A stretch of 64,000 nucleotides of DNA from Labia minor (taxonomy: Eukaryota > Arthropoda > Insecta > Dermaptera > Spongiphoridae), in the NCBI GenBank assembly GCA_963082975.1, contig OY720346.1:32048720-32112719 (forward strand), in the 5' to 3' direction. The notes beneath the pieces were generated by a model. It saw nothing but the letters and a program-made list of their open reading frames with translations, made no database searches and had not been told where the DNA came from. Made by a program: the position numbers and the translations under genes. Positions 47,122-59,398 of the stretch are shown piece after piece (positions within the stretch are counted from its first letter, which is position 1; each line of letters opens with the position of its first letter).

Positions 47122-50117
47122 AAATATAATTCGTAAATTCCTGCAACGTATTAGAAGATATAATAAGTGGATATTAATTTATGTTTTATAGAACATAAAT
47201 TTATTTTTTGACATTTTTACATTGTCCAATGAAATAGTGATAATTTACAATTTATAGTATTTTTATTAAATTTGTAAAAAAAGACATTATTTCATAAACA
47301 AAGAGTCGTTTTGTAAGTTTTATTTCTATTCTCTCTCTCTCTATTTTATATAAGTATTATTAAAACAATATTAAAATAAAACATTTAATGCCAAAGCGCA
47401 TCACCAAAAAAATGTCTATTAAAATAAATATTTAGACATATCAAGATTATACTTTAATGACTATCTAATTTAGAAATTTCGTGATAGTCTCGTCTCTTCC
47501 TTGTTAATCCTCCTCCGCCCACGCACCCCCTCCCACCCAGGACTCTCTTCTTTACCTCCCCCTGTTCCTACCCTTTCGTCTACCTCTTCCACACTTTACC
47601 ATTTTATCTATAATTTTTATAAATTATATTTTAAATATTTTATTATAATCAACAATTAATTTAATTTATAGTTTATTGTTTTATTATGTATTTGTATATT
47701 GTACTACTATGTATATTAGATATTAAAATAAGATATTAATGATGATAATAATAATAATTATAATGAAAAATAAAAAATAAAATAATTACAATTATTATCT
47801 AAATACAAACACACAAGAAATTCTTGGAAACTGTGATAAAACACAAATATAAAAATTAGTTATGGAAAATACGTTTGGCATGAAATTACATTTAAAAAAA
47901 TGTTATTTTATCAATCAGATAAATGGTAAATACGCTATTGTGTTTAATTACACACAAATAAAAAAATGTCATAGATATAGTTCTGGAAGTTTAAAACATA
48001 AGAAACATTAAAATATCATATAGTACATTTACCATATAATAGTTATTTTATTTTGTATTGTAACTACCCTTCTCTTAAATTAGTAAAAAGGACCATAAAA
48101 TTTTTTTTTTTTTTTATTATAATTTTATTATTTTTTTTTCCTTTTTAATTATAAAATTGTCAGTGTTATACTTTTTTTTTGTTTATATTTTAAATAAATA
48201 AATAAATAAATAATAGTATGTCAGTATTCTTTTCTAATATTAGTGTATGTAAATAAATAGTAAGTAAATATATATCTATGTCAAATTTCATTTCAATCTG
48301 AAGAAATGGAGTTTTTTAAGAAATACATACAGTCATTTTCTTTTATATATTTTATTTGATAAATAAATAGTTAAATAATCTACACATTAGAAATATAAAA
48401 ATAAATATTTATATTATTATAAATATTTTTATATTCTTAATCTTCGCATTTAATGAATTTCTTTTGATTTTATTAAAATAAAATGTTATTCGAATAAATA
48501 AATATAATTTATAAAATATTTAAGAAAATGACAAAGATTTAATTATTAATTAATTATTATTATTATTATTATTATCAATATTATTATGATAGGGGCACTT
48601 GACTCTAGTCTAGACATAATTTTTTATTTCTTTTTTTGCGTTGTATATTTTTTCTTTTATTTTCTTTCACTCTCTAATCTGCCAATCCTCTTATGTCAAA
48701 TTCGTAAAGTTCATCTCTCTTACTCTTATATATTCTCTACAGGAAAAATTAGTATCCCCATGTGTGTATGTGAATAAATCCCCTTAGAAAGATTCAATTC
48801 AAAAAAAAAAAAAACGACACTCACGTATATCTATCTATCTATCTCTTCTATTTATTTATTTATCTATCTATAGAGATAATATATAATGTCATTTATAAAA
48901 AGATCAAAAAATAAATAAATAAATATTTGAGAGAAAAGAGGTTATAAAAATTATTATTTTTTAAATCTTTTATTTATGTTTGAAATATTATTTTTCAACA
49001 ATTTTATAGGCATTATCTGTTATGTCAATTGAATTACAAAATGTATTTATATATTATATTAAAATATATATAAAAAAATCTATTTTTATAATATTCATAC
49101 ATATATTAAATTATGCATTATTATATAAATTTAATAATACTTATTTAAAATATTATTAATTAAAAATTATAATAATTTTTTGGTAATTAATTGGTTTTCA
49201 GATCAATTTTATAAAAGTTTTTTATTAAAATAAATAATTTTTTTTACTGTGAACACAAATGTATAATCTTTGATTATAACATATTAAATGTTTGATATGC
49301 AATCAATCGATTATTTTATATTTCCAAAATTTTTTCCTCCAATTTACTAACTTTTAATTTTTTATGAATTTGATTTTTGTCGTTATAGGAATTTTATTTA
49401 TTGTGAATCATGAAATCTAAAAAAATGTCAATGAAAGTTGATAAAATAATAATAATAATTGAAAGAAGCATGCAAATGTTATACACTTTGAATGGGGATG
49501 GGATCGAAGAGAAGGTATATTTAGGTATTATATGGTGTATGTGTGAGTGTGTGTGTGTGTTAGATGTGAAAACTTGAAAACAAACATAAATTTGTTCATG
49601 TTTTGTTTGATAATTTAGCGTTTGAAATGAACATTAAAAACGTAAACGTATTACAATTACGTACATTTATATTATAATTTATATAAAAAGATTGCCAAAT
49701 AAAGTGAAAGAGAGAAAGAGAAAATTCATATATACGTACGCGTGTCTCTAAATGAAAGTCTTTTTTAGAAAATATATAATGGATTTTATATTAAGTTATA
49801 TTTATTTAAAATTTAATTTTTATTATTTATTAGAAAAGTATGCATGGGAGATGAGTGGAGGGTGAGAGTGGTTATATTATTTCATTTATTTATTTATTTT
49901 TTAATTATTATTTTAGAATTACATGAAAAGGTTTATGTAATATTTTAGAGAGAGAGAGAAAGATAGATAATATCAAAAATTGATTTATTAAAAGAATAAA
50001 TATTTTAATTTAAGAAAGTTTGGTAAAGAATGTCTTTAGAATGATTAAAATAATAAAAACTATCATAATAAGAAAATTGTTTTGTTTAAATATATATATA
50101 TATATTATGTTTATATA
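47122..50117. other. Long AT-rich gene-free stretch
   Basis: Contains a pyrimidine-rich patch (47505-47600), homopolymer T runs near 48105-48140, (TTA)n at about 48552-48575, (TATC)n near 48825-48870 and short CA/TG tracts. No coding or element signal. Confidence 0.5.
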
Positions 50118-50501
50118 CGATGACAGATCAATAAATCCGTGACTTTTTGAATGAAACGCGTTTTTGAATAAAAAATTATTTATTCGCCCCGAGAAACCCA
50201 CTGATTTGACAGCTGTTTGGTCTCTGGTGCGTTGTGGTGGATCCATATTTCATCCACGATTAGGAATCGGCGCAAAAATTCGGATTCAGTGATGGTATTT
50301 TTTGCAAATAATAATGCTTAATGAGCACACGAAATTTACCTTTTTCGATTTTCTTCTAAAATCACGAGGTAGTCTGCTATTAATGGATGTCAAACAAAAA
50401 CTAAAAAGACCCAGCTAGTTCAAATTTCGATAGGAGTCATCTGATATTTGCCTGATGATAGGAGCAATTCACAAAGTCTCGGACTTATTGACCTGCCCTC
50501 G
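50118..50501 (-). pseudogene. Mariner relic, internally deleted
   Basis: A 384-bp TA-flanked element whose right end, read inverted, starts CGAGGGCAGGTCAATAAGTC, the same end as the MITE at 6749. On the minus strand it encodes FLRRFLIVDEIWIHHNAPET then KQLSNQW, matching the first-aspartate block of mariner transposases (VDE.WIH). The rest of the gene is missing. Confidence 0.7.
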
Positions 50502-51644
50502 TATATCAAGTTGCCATTTTATTGAAGAATAATATTGTTGGAATATATACATTTCTCAATCATAGTTATAATCATAAATTGACGGATGGTGTGAGTATAC
50601 CATATCATTTTCTTAAATAAAAAAAATTAAAATCCATAAAGCGAGTGTGAGAGAGAGAGGGAGAAATAGAGTTTTAATTTAGAAGAAGATGTGACATATA
50701 TACAACTTTTTTCTTTTGCTAGGATTTAAGATTATTGTTACTTTTTTGTTGTCTGTCTGTAGTGGATGGTTATTGAGAGAGAGAGAGTGAGAGGGAAAGA
50801 GAAAAGGGCTGGGAATAATTCTTGATTCTCGCGTCTCAACGCACACATATGGTGAACATCTTTTCTAAAAGCTTATAGATGGGTAGAAAGGGGGCGGAAG
50901 AATAAAAGGGGAAAAAACAATTGTTCACAAGAACAACAACAACAATCCTTGTACTATTAGTATACTTTCACTTTCACTCGTTTCTTAAACTCATTTGACT
51001 TTCTTTTTTTTTCTTTTTGTTATTATTTCTCATTCGTAAAACTTTTTTTATTTTATTTTTTCACATTTCATTTTCATGTTTGAAACAAATGAATCAAATA
51101 TATATATATATATATATAGTTGAGGATAAATAGAACAGAATGAATCTCTTGTTTGCGTGTGTATAATGGATATTTTATTATTTTTTTTTTTATTAATAAA
51201 TAAATTAATTTAAATTTATATTAATGAATTTACTAAAAATTAATTAGTTTTCCTTTTTTTGGTAATCATTTTCTATTTAAAAATATGTATAACTATAATA
51301 AAATTTATTAATAATAATTGTAACTAAAATGTTATTTTTAGGGATTATAATTAATAAAAAAAATAATTTTCCATCATTATTTTACTACAATAATTACTAC
51401 AATATTATTTATTTTACTACAATAATATTAGAATCAAGAAGTTAATGCTAAAAGGTTGGCCAACGCGTTTTAACTAAAATAATTTCGTCAAAAATAACTA
51501 TTAAAAATTATTATTATTATTAAATTTAATCTATAAAAATCTCTGGATATTTCGAATATTCTATAAAATGGCAGCACCTAAGCTGAATAGAGAGAGGTGT
51601 TGTGATTAATAAAGGGGAACCTCTCCAATTTTATGTTGATTTTT
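50502..51644. other. AT-rich DNA with GA tracts
   Basis: (GA)n-like tracts near 50645-50665 and 50775-50805, and (TA)n at 51094-51117. No gene seen. Confidence 0.5.
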
Positions 51645-52188
51645 ACTATCTCGTCAGAGATATTTAATATTGCGATGTCGAGATTTTGATGTTTTTATAC
51701 ATTTAGAAGCACCCTGAGTCATTTTCACTAAGATTGAGAAAAATGTCTGTCTGCGTGAGTAGACAAGATAGTGCAAAAATGGTTTGAGCTAGAATAATGA
51801 AATTCTAAATTTGTAGTTTTCTATCAACTTTTGAGAAATGTAGCTCATTCGGAAGTGGGTCATTACCTACCACGTTTTCATTTTTTTCCTCTAAACTGAC
51901 CTTATAAATAAAGATATATGTTTGATAGTTTTTCACATGATTAAAAATTGTATAAAACTGCTATATATTGAATTCCAGTTTGGTTGAATCACTGAAAGTA
52001 CCGGAATTTATTTTTTAAATTAAACGTGACGTGGTGCCATCAACAAAGACCCAAACACACGCTGGTTTAATAAATATTATTTATTAATTTTAATGTATAA
52101 TTTAATTAATTACATTTAATTTAAATATAATATATGTTAATTAATACAATTCAAATTTGCCAGATAGTCACATGGAGACACTCCAGAT
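51645..52188 (+). mobile_element. Helentron-like family 1, copy 4
   Basis: Starts ACTATCTCG after T and ends at the palindrome TGGAGACACTCCA plus GAT, before T. The microsatellite site holds only TCTGTCTGCGTGAGT. Small internal deletions, and the opening hairpin is damaged. Confidence 0.7.
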
Positions 52189-52985
52189 TTTTTTTTAATC
52201 AGAGCAGGTACTTCTTATTTCAATTTTTAATCTTTCCCAATTTTAATCACTTAGGCTGAGTGAATCTCGTTCCACACTCCAGAAAGAGAAAATTTCTCAA
52301 GCTGTGGATCGAATACAAGTCTAAGACTTGACTAGGTACCCAGCGTCCTACCGTAAAGCCCCTAACTCCTTTTATCTCTATTAATCTTATTAAACGAATA
52401 AAAATTTTATCTAATTGTGATCTAGAAATTATTTTTATAAAATGGGGAAGTTTTTAAAATGAACATTCGATCTTTAAAGACTTATTTTAGGATGAATTCT
52501 TATAAATTATTATTAAATTAAGAAAATTGAATAAAAGTGCGTTATAAATATCATAGAATATCAAAAAGTATTAGTGGACATTGTTGACGAACTATTTCTT
52601 ATATATATGGTAAGAATGCAACTAGGAAATGCATTTTATTTGCTGACCTTTGAACAAGTGAATGTTGTTGTTTAAAAAGAATTATAAGTGAATGGTTAGT
52701 TGTTAGTTGCACTTGTTCCCATGTCAGAAGATCTGGTTGACCTTCTTTTTCTCATTCTCCTTTTATAAAATAGTGAAGGTAATTACCAACCACGCCTTTT
52801 ACAATGAATAAAATACCCTTTTATTACATCTATTCTATTCTTCAAGAATTTATAGTTTAACTTTGTTTACTAAACAGAGAAAATATTAATGATCGTTATC
52901 GAATTAATTTACTTCATCTATTTTACTGTCTTTCTCATTTCATAATTATACATATACACAATTATTTCAAGATTCTATATTTATT
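52189..52985. other. AT-rich spacer with one unclassified segment
   Basis: A GC-richer piece at 52255-52370 contains, on the minus strand, a GTATTCGATCC word like a B box, but no convincing A box or cloverleaf. Otherwise AT-rich. Confidence 0.4.
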
Positions 52986-53627
52986 ACCGACCGACGATAG
53001 TAAGGGAGGTATTGTTTTCACACCAAATTTCACATGTGGAGATTTTTACATATCTCCACGAATCATGCATTTTATTAACAGAAAAAAGTATTTTTAGCAT
53101 GATGTCTGTCCGTCTGTCCGTCCGTCCGTTTAGATGTGTACAGCTTGAACGGCTCAACGGATTTTGATGAAATTTGGTATATTTACTTAATGCATCAGTG
53201 GGATGAATTGATCAACTTTTGGTGCAAATCCGGAAACCGGAAGTGGTAGTATTAGCGATCGACGATAGGAAGGGAAGGGTTATTTTCACACCAAATTTCA
53301 CATGAGGAGATTTTTTACATATCACCACGAATCATGCACTTTGTGGTAGTTTTATTCTCGAGAAAAATCATCTTTATTAGATTTTTTTCTTAATTTAAAA
53401 TTATATGACGTCATCCAGCCATTTTTGACGTCACAGCCTGGTCTTGCATATATATTATAAATAAAATAAAATTAAAAATATTTATGTTATATCCATATAT
53501 CCATTTTTATCCATGTTTTTTATTACATTAATAGATATATTAAAATTATTTGAAATTGTTTCTGTAGTTGGAAATTAATTTACTTCAAACTGCCGGTCGG
53601 TTCGGACCTGGCAACAGGTCAACTTAT
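52986..53627 (+). mobile_element. Helentron-like family 2, copy D
   Basis: Complete 642-bp copy. Inner features used as the type example: hairpin GTGGAGAT...ATCTCCAC near 53036-53059, microsatellite at 53105-53130, and a second copy of the 5' block beginning CGACGATAGGAAGGG near 53260. Two perfect TGACGTCA palindromes lie at 53406-53413 and 53426-53433, followed by the 3' inverted motif and the hairpin GACCTG-GCAA-CAGGTC. It is followed by one T and then copy E. Confidence 0.88.
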
Positions 53628-53628
53628 T

Positions 53629-54263
53629 ACCGACCGACGATAGTAAGGGAGGTATTGTTTTCACACCAAATTTCACATGTGGAGATTTTTACATATCTCC
53701 ACGAATCATGCATTTTCTAAACAGAAAAAAGTATTTTTAGCCTGATGTCTGTCCGTCTGTCCGTCCGTCCGTCTGTCCGTATAGATGTGTACAGCCTGAA
53801 CGGCTCAACCGATTTTGATGAAATTTGGTATATTTACTTAATGCATCAGTGGGATGAATTGATCAACTTTTGGTGCAATTCCGGAAACCGGAAGTGGTAG
53901 TATTAGCGATCGACGATAGGAAGGAAAGGGTTATTTTCACACCAAAGGAGATTTTTTTATATATCACCACGAATCATGCATTTTGTATTGGTTTTATCCT
54001 CGAGAAAAATCATATTTATTAGTTTTTTCTTGATTTAAAATTATATGACGTCATCCAGCCATTCATGACGTCACAGCCTGGTCTTGCATATATATTATAA
54101 ATAAAATATAATTAAAAATGTTTATATTTATTATTTATGTATCCATATCTGTTTTTTATTACATTAATAGATATATTAAAATTATTTGAAATTGTTTCTG
54201 TAGCTGGAAATTAATTTATTTCAAACAGTCGGTCGGTTCGGACCTGGCCACAGGTCAACTTAT
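53629..54263 (+). mobile_element. Helentron-like family 2, copy E
   Basis: Complete 635-bp copy in direct tandem with copy D. It differs from D in the microsatellite and by a deletion in the second block (the words TTTCACATGAG are missing, near 53946), which it shares with copy F. The two tandem members are therefore not a recent local duplication of one another. Confidence 0.88.
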
Positions 54264-56289
54264 TTTTGTTTTTGTTTAAAAGAGAAAATACGTATTAATT
54301 TAAAATTAATCAACATAAGATTTAAAAAATTAATTAATAATTAAATTTATTTGTAAAATTAGAATAGAACAATTTTAAATTAATATTGTAAACAATACAT
54401 TTATATTTTTTTTTTAATCTTTATAAATGGATATCCTTTTTATTCAAAAATCTTCTTAAATGTAAAGACTCTAATTAAATTGAAAATCCTTTTCAAATTT
54501 CAATTCAAAGAATACATTTGAATTGTTTTTTATTTATTTATTTATTTTTTGTTTTTGTAAATGTTTCACTAAGGGTTTGTTTGGATCATGATGATTGTTG
54601 CGGGTGGAATATATTTTTCTCCTTCATCTGTTTTAGACTTGTTTTCTTTCGAAAATTGGATTAATTCCAAATTGGTATAGTCTCTTGAAATCGAAACAAA
54701 TCTTTAGTGAAACGATCAATGAGAGATTTCTCTACGCCTTCATCTTCCTATTCATTCTCCCTCTCTCTTCCCCTAACAGTCTCCAAATTTACTCCAGGAT
54801 AAAAAAAAAGAAATGGTCACCAATGGAATGGAATTTCAACCAGTCCACTTTATGTCCTTTTAGTTGTGTCGTGTATATAACGCACATATATTCACTATTG
54901 ATTCAGTTACAGTGAGTGAATCTATGAAGAGAAAAAGTAGTATGGGTGGATGATAATACGTATATCCGAAAGGAGGATAGATGGAAGGAAAAGGGTTGAA
55001 AAGTCGCCTAAACGAATACTCGACATTGAAAGGCCAAAGTCCAAAAGTACGGGGTGAGTATATATATATCTGTTTTTTTTTTATTTTCAATTTGTTTGCT
55101 TAAAAAAAACAGAAAGAAGATGAAGAAGAAGAAGAAGAAAAAGGAAAAAAATAAACTTTTCCTATTGGTTTTTGTATTATCTACGAAACGACGACCGGAC
55201 TGAAATGAACGAGAAGCGAATTGCTAGCCATCTCTTTTTCTTTTTCTTTTTTCTTCAATTTTGTTTTCTTTAACTCTTTGTGTCTTTCTAGTAGTTGTTA
55301 TGTAATCGATTTAATCGAACATTCATGATTTTTAATATTTTTCTCTCTGACTCTTTTATATTTTTTTCTTCTTCATCATTTTAAGATAAATTTGATTTTC
55401 TTTAATTTATTTTTTTTTCTATTTCTTTTTTATCTAAACTTAAACTCTTAAATTTGGATATATGATTTATGAATTTGATTCATAACTTTTATCTATCTTC
55501 TTTCATCTTCTAACTTCTATATAAATAAAAATGAAATGCATGTATGTATGTGGCGTTGTACACAGCTGTTGAATGGTCGAGGGATCCAAGAGGCGGAGAT
55601 ATAAATATCTGTTTAATAAATTAATTTAATTTAATTAATTACAAATAACTAAATCATAGAAAAATGAAATATTTCATTTCACACAATTTTTTTCTCATAA
55701 AAATTTCAACACTCAAGATCATAATTTTTCTCATAACCTAAGTTCCCTTTTAAAATATTTATACTTGAAACAGTGGTGATTCTCTTCCCACTCCCTGAGG
55801 ACCACAACCAGCCACTATAGTAGATATAATCACAATATATTACTAATCACAAAATTTAAATTTGAAAAATGTACTCAACTGTTTTCGAAAAATTACATTC
55901 CCTGTGAGTTAGTCAAAGGATCCCACACTTTTGGGACACTCTGTATAAACCAGATTATGTCTGTCTGTCTGTGTTTGTCCTTTATGCTATTTTGTTATTT
56001 TTGCTTCACTGCATGACTTTGTTTGCTACAGTTATCTCTAGCCAACCACTGTATATATAATATATATAATATATATGAATTAAAAAAAAACAGTTTTTTT
56101 AAGATTTTTAGCGAAATGCTCCCCAATAGGTTTTGGTAGCTATAAACACCCGTATGTAAGATTGGTGACAATAAAGAATCAACAGAGCATATAATTTCAG
56201 GTATGTCACTTACATGAAATCTATACACGATTTTGTAATACGAATAACACAAGGTTACATAGGAATCTGCCTTAAGTGAAACAGCGAAA
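54264..56289. other. AT-rich gene-free stretch
   Basis: Contains (GAA)n-like and CT-rich patches at 55115-55260 and (TA)n near 56051-56078. The 76-residue frames at 54685 and 54860 overlap on opposite strands and show no domain. Confidence 0.5.
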
Positions 56290-57099
56290 ATGAAGTGCCC
56301 ATGGACTTCAACAAGAGAAGGAACGAGCGTTTTGGGTGTCTATGAGATTCCCTGCTCAGACTGCCCGAGTTCATACATAGGAAAGACGAATAGGAGAATA
56401 CAAAATATAATTTATGAGCATGAGCTGTCTCTAAGGAGATTAGATCCGGCCTCAGCTTTAACCAAGCACTACAATGAAACCGGTCACAACATCAATTTCT
56501 CCAAAACCTTAGCTCCCATTCAGCTCAAATATCCCAGACTCCTGCATGAAGCAATTGAAATTGAAAAACGTCCCAATTGCCTCAATACAAGGGACGACGC
56601 CCTGAACCATCCTGGAAATTAGCTCTGAAATCACACTCCCAATCTCCCGTCAAAACTCCAACCCAATCAACTTCATCTCCAACCATTAATTCACAAACTC
56701 CTAAAAAACTTGCCACTAATAAAGTTGATCGCACAAACAGCTGGAATTCCCGCCTCAGATCCAGAACCAATATAAATCTCGCCATAAAGTTAAGCCTCGC
56801 CCACCAGAGTACACAAAAGCCCATTGTGGAAGCTCAGGTAGAATCCAAAAGGTCGGGTCCCAGTTGGCCTCGGGCTATTCTTCGGTACGGACGTGTGCCA
56901 GAGTCAGGATTGCCCCGGATTCTTCGGAGCTCCACAGCAACGCAGTGAGTACAAAACCTATCAACCCAAAATCCCGATATTAACCCTTGGTCACACAGAC
57001 TAAGACTCAGAATCCCAAAAAATATTCCCACCTAAATAATCTCTTGAAAATGGAGCCAAAATGGGTGCCGAAACGTCGAGAAAACAATCTCACAAAAAT
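56290..57099 (+). pseudogene. Penelope-like element, GIY-YIG 3' part
   Basis: The open frame at 56290-56622 encodes a GIY-YIG endonuclease domain: GVYEIPCSDCPSSYIGKTNR, then RIQNIIYEHELSLRR, TKHYNETGHNINF, LLHEAIEIEK and LNTRDD. This is the C-terminal nuclease of Penelope-like retroelements. The arginine expected in the R(I/L)..H motif is I here (QNIIYEH), so the nuclease would be dead. After a frameshift near 56600 a Ser/Thr/Pro-rich tail continues (PSWKLALKSHSQSPVKTPTQ) to 56948. The reverse-transcriptase part is absent. The 3' UTR holds a hammerhead-like motif at 57043-57080. The end is cut by a mariner fragment at 57100. Confidence 0.8.
57043..57080 (+). ncRNA. Degenerate hammerhead-ribozyme-like motif
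   Basis: CTTGAAAATGGAGCC, a short loop, then GGGTGCCGAAACGTCGAG. Penelope-like elements are known to carry hammerhead ribozymes with a CTGANGA core and a CGAAACGTC 3' core. The 3' core is intact here; the 5' core is mutated (CTTGAAA), so self-cleavage is unlikely. Assignment rests on family knowledge and position. Confidence 0.4.
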
Positions 57100-57583
57100 A
57101 ACTTCAAGATAATACTGTTTATTGACCGTACGACCATATGGTAAGAACTCCTGATGCACCACGCCATGGTAATCGAAGAAAACAGTGAGCTTGGGCGTCC
57201 AGAGCGAGGCTCGTCATTGGCATCTTCCCGGCCATTTTGGAAGAATTTGTACCACTTGTAAACATCTTTTTACTCAGAACAGTTTCACCGTATGCCACTG
57301 TCAACATTTCAAGTGTTTCGGAGCACTTTATTTTTAATTTTTACACAAAATTTGATGCAAATCATTTAATCCATATTTTTCGATAGCAAAAAATCGCCGA
57401 GTACGGAAAAGACATATAACCTTTACGCCTCTCACAACCAAACAAAAAAATGCTATACACTTGAAACTTGGTACAGATGTTCGGGAAGAGTGTACCAACA
57501 TTGGAAAACAAAAAAATCGATAATCGAAAGTACGTTGCGTACGTGAAATTTGAAAAGTCACCTTACTTTTCCAACACACCTCG
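57100..57583 (-). pseudogene. Mariner 5' half, internally deleted
   Basis: Minus strand. It starts at an end reading CGAGGTGTGTTGGAAAAGTA (57583 downwards), then a leader with AIEKYGLNDLHQILCKN, then LEMLTVAYGETVLSKK, YKWYKFFQNGREDANDEPRS and GRPS. There it jumps to VFFDYHGVVHQEFLPYGRTV and NKQYYLEV, where it stops at the Penelope remnant. The segment with the first catalytic aspartate is deleted and the end with the other catalytic residues is missing. A third distinct mariner lineage in this window. Confidence 0.75.
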
Positions 57584-59398
57584 TGTTATATATATATATT
57601 TGTATTTTTAAAATATTAAACCGCTCTAAGGATTTTTTTTAAAATTCACACCATAGATAATTTTTATAAAGAAAAATCGATCTATTGGTTACAGATCGGG
57701 ATAAATCATCTTTATTAGTTTTTTCTTAATTTAAAATAAGGTTTAAATGACGTCATCAACTACATCAGACCGAGTGCTTCCTCAAATACAATATATATAT
57801 ATAAATATTATAATTAAAATCAAATTACCGATTATAATCAGCCAAACCCGATAATAAGGAATATTTTTTTTAATGAGCGGGGTCTCGGTGAACTAGGTAC
57901 TTACACTTAATATGTTAAATGTTATTCTACTACTTACTATTATTTTAATTAAAATAAAAAAAATATTTCAAATTATATATTTATTAGTTATGTTCGTGAT
58001 TGTTTATTGTTGTATTTTAGTGAAAAATATTAAAATACAATAATTATATATCAATAACAATTTGAATCCAAATTTAATTTGTTTTATATTCTCTATAAAT
58101 ATATATATATATATAATTAATTTTGAATGGATTTTAAAAAATAATTTGCAATGGAAAGAGTGAAAAAAGTAAGATACAGAGAGAGAGAGTGTGAGAGAAA
58201 GAGGAGAGTGTGGGAATAATTATTTTAAAATCCCTTGTCAAAGCACACACATATTATTTATTTATTAATTTCCAAAAACTTTTATTTATTTTTGTGGGAT
58301 AAATCCCCATTAATGATCTTTTTATTAGTCTTATTTAAAAGAGAGACAGCGAAGTATGGGGGATATGTTTGATTTTTTTGAATGTATTAGTGGAATGTTT
58401 ATTAAACGTAAGCAAAAGTGTATGTATGTTTGTGTGTGTATGTGTGTATATGGATTAATTAAGCTGCGGGCATACGTATGTCACCCCCTTTGGGTAGATC
58501 CCTCTCTTTCTAATTAGTACCGGGAAATATTCACTCTTTCTCCTCATCCTTTTCCTCAACCCTCTCACTTTCCCTCTCTCTTTCTCGGCTGAGGACAAGA
58601 ACATCAACTAACAGGATGAAGGAGAGTAAAAGAGAAAATGAGAGAATATTTTAAATAAACTCCCCTTTCACCTCCACCCACCCTTCCCTTTCTCCGTTCA
58701 CCTACAATCCCCTCGACACATAAACCCACATATTCATCTTTATCATTTCTGATATCAATTAACAGAGACAAACATATTTCAAAGTATCTAATTTTATCAT
58801 CATTAATATTTTAAAATATATATCGTATATATATATATTTAAGATTAAATATAAATTGAAATAAATTCTAATGAATAAATATAATATTCTGATTGTAATT
58901 TCAAAGTATTTAAATAAAATACAAGTAAAATAATAATAATAATAATAATAAACAAAACATTTTCAGCTTATTAAATCTCTTTTTATAATGTTTTTCTCAA
59001 CTTCACTTGGCGTCTGTCTCTCTGTCTGTCTGTTCGCTCTTTTGACAAATTGAAATCGATTTTTCATCATCTTAATATTGAGATAGACTTTTGAAATATT
59101 TTATAGATATTTCAATCGATCTCTAGAAGGTATAGAAGAAATATTGAATTAGAATTAATTAATTGTAATTAATTAGCGATTAATTACTTTTAGTAACTAA
59201 CTCCTTTTGTATTGTTCCGATTATTTTTTTTAACGGATTCTGACGCAGAAATATTGATTTCAGGATAGATTTTAATTTTGAAAGTATTCAAAAAATTTTT
59301 ATAGCATTAAAATTAATGATGAATTCTTATTAATCAGTTGTATTGCCAATGAAGAGGGGTTTATTCCCCTCAAATGGCATAAAGAAAAAATCTTTTTT
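57584..59398. other. AT-rich DNA with a diverged family-2 piece
   Basis: About 57700-57770 contains TCATCTTTATTAGTTTTTTC and an adjoining TGACGTCA like family 2, with diverged flanks, so an old or related copy lies here. The rest holds GA tracts (58175-58210), pyrimidine-rich patches (58500-58720) and (AAT)n near 58930-58952. Confidence 0.45.

Noticed and set aside
52255-52370. Possible tRNA-derived SINE on the minus strand
   Set aside because: A B-box-like word is present, but no A box at the right distance and no cloverleaf.
56582-57031. Minus-strand frames over the Penelope-like element
   Set aside because: Shadows of the plus-strand Penelope frame, which has clear GIY-YIG motifs.
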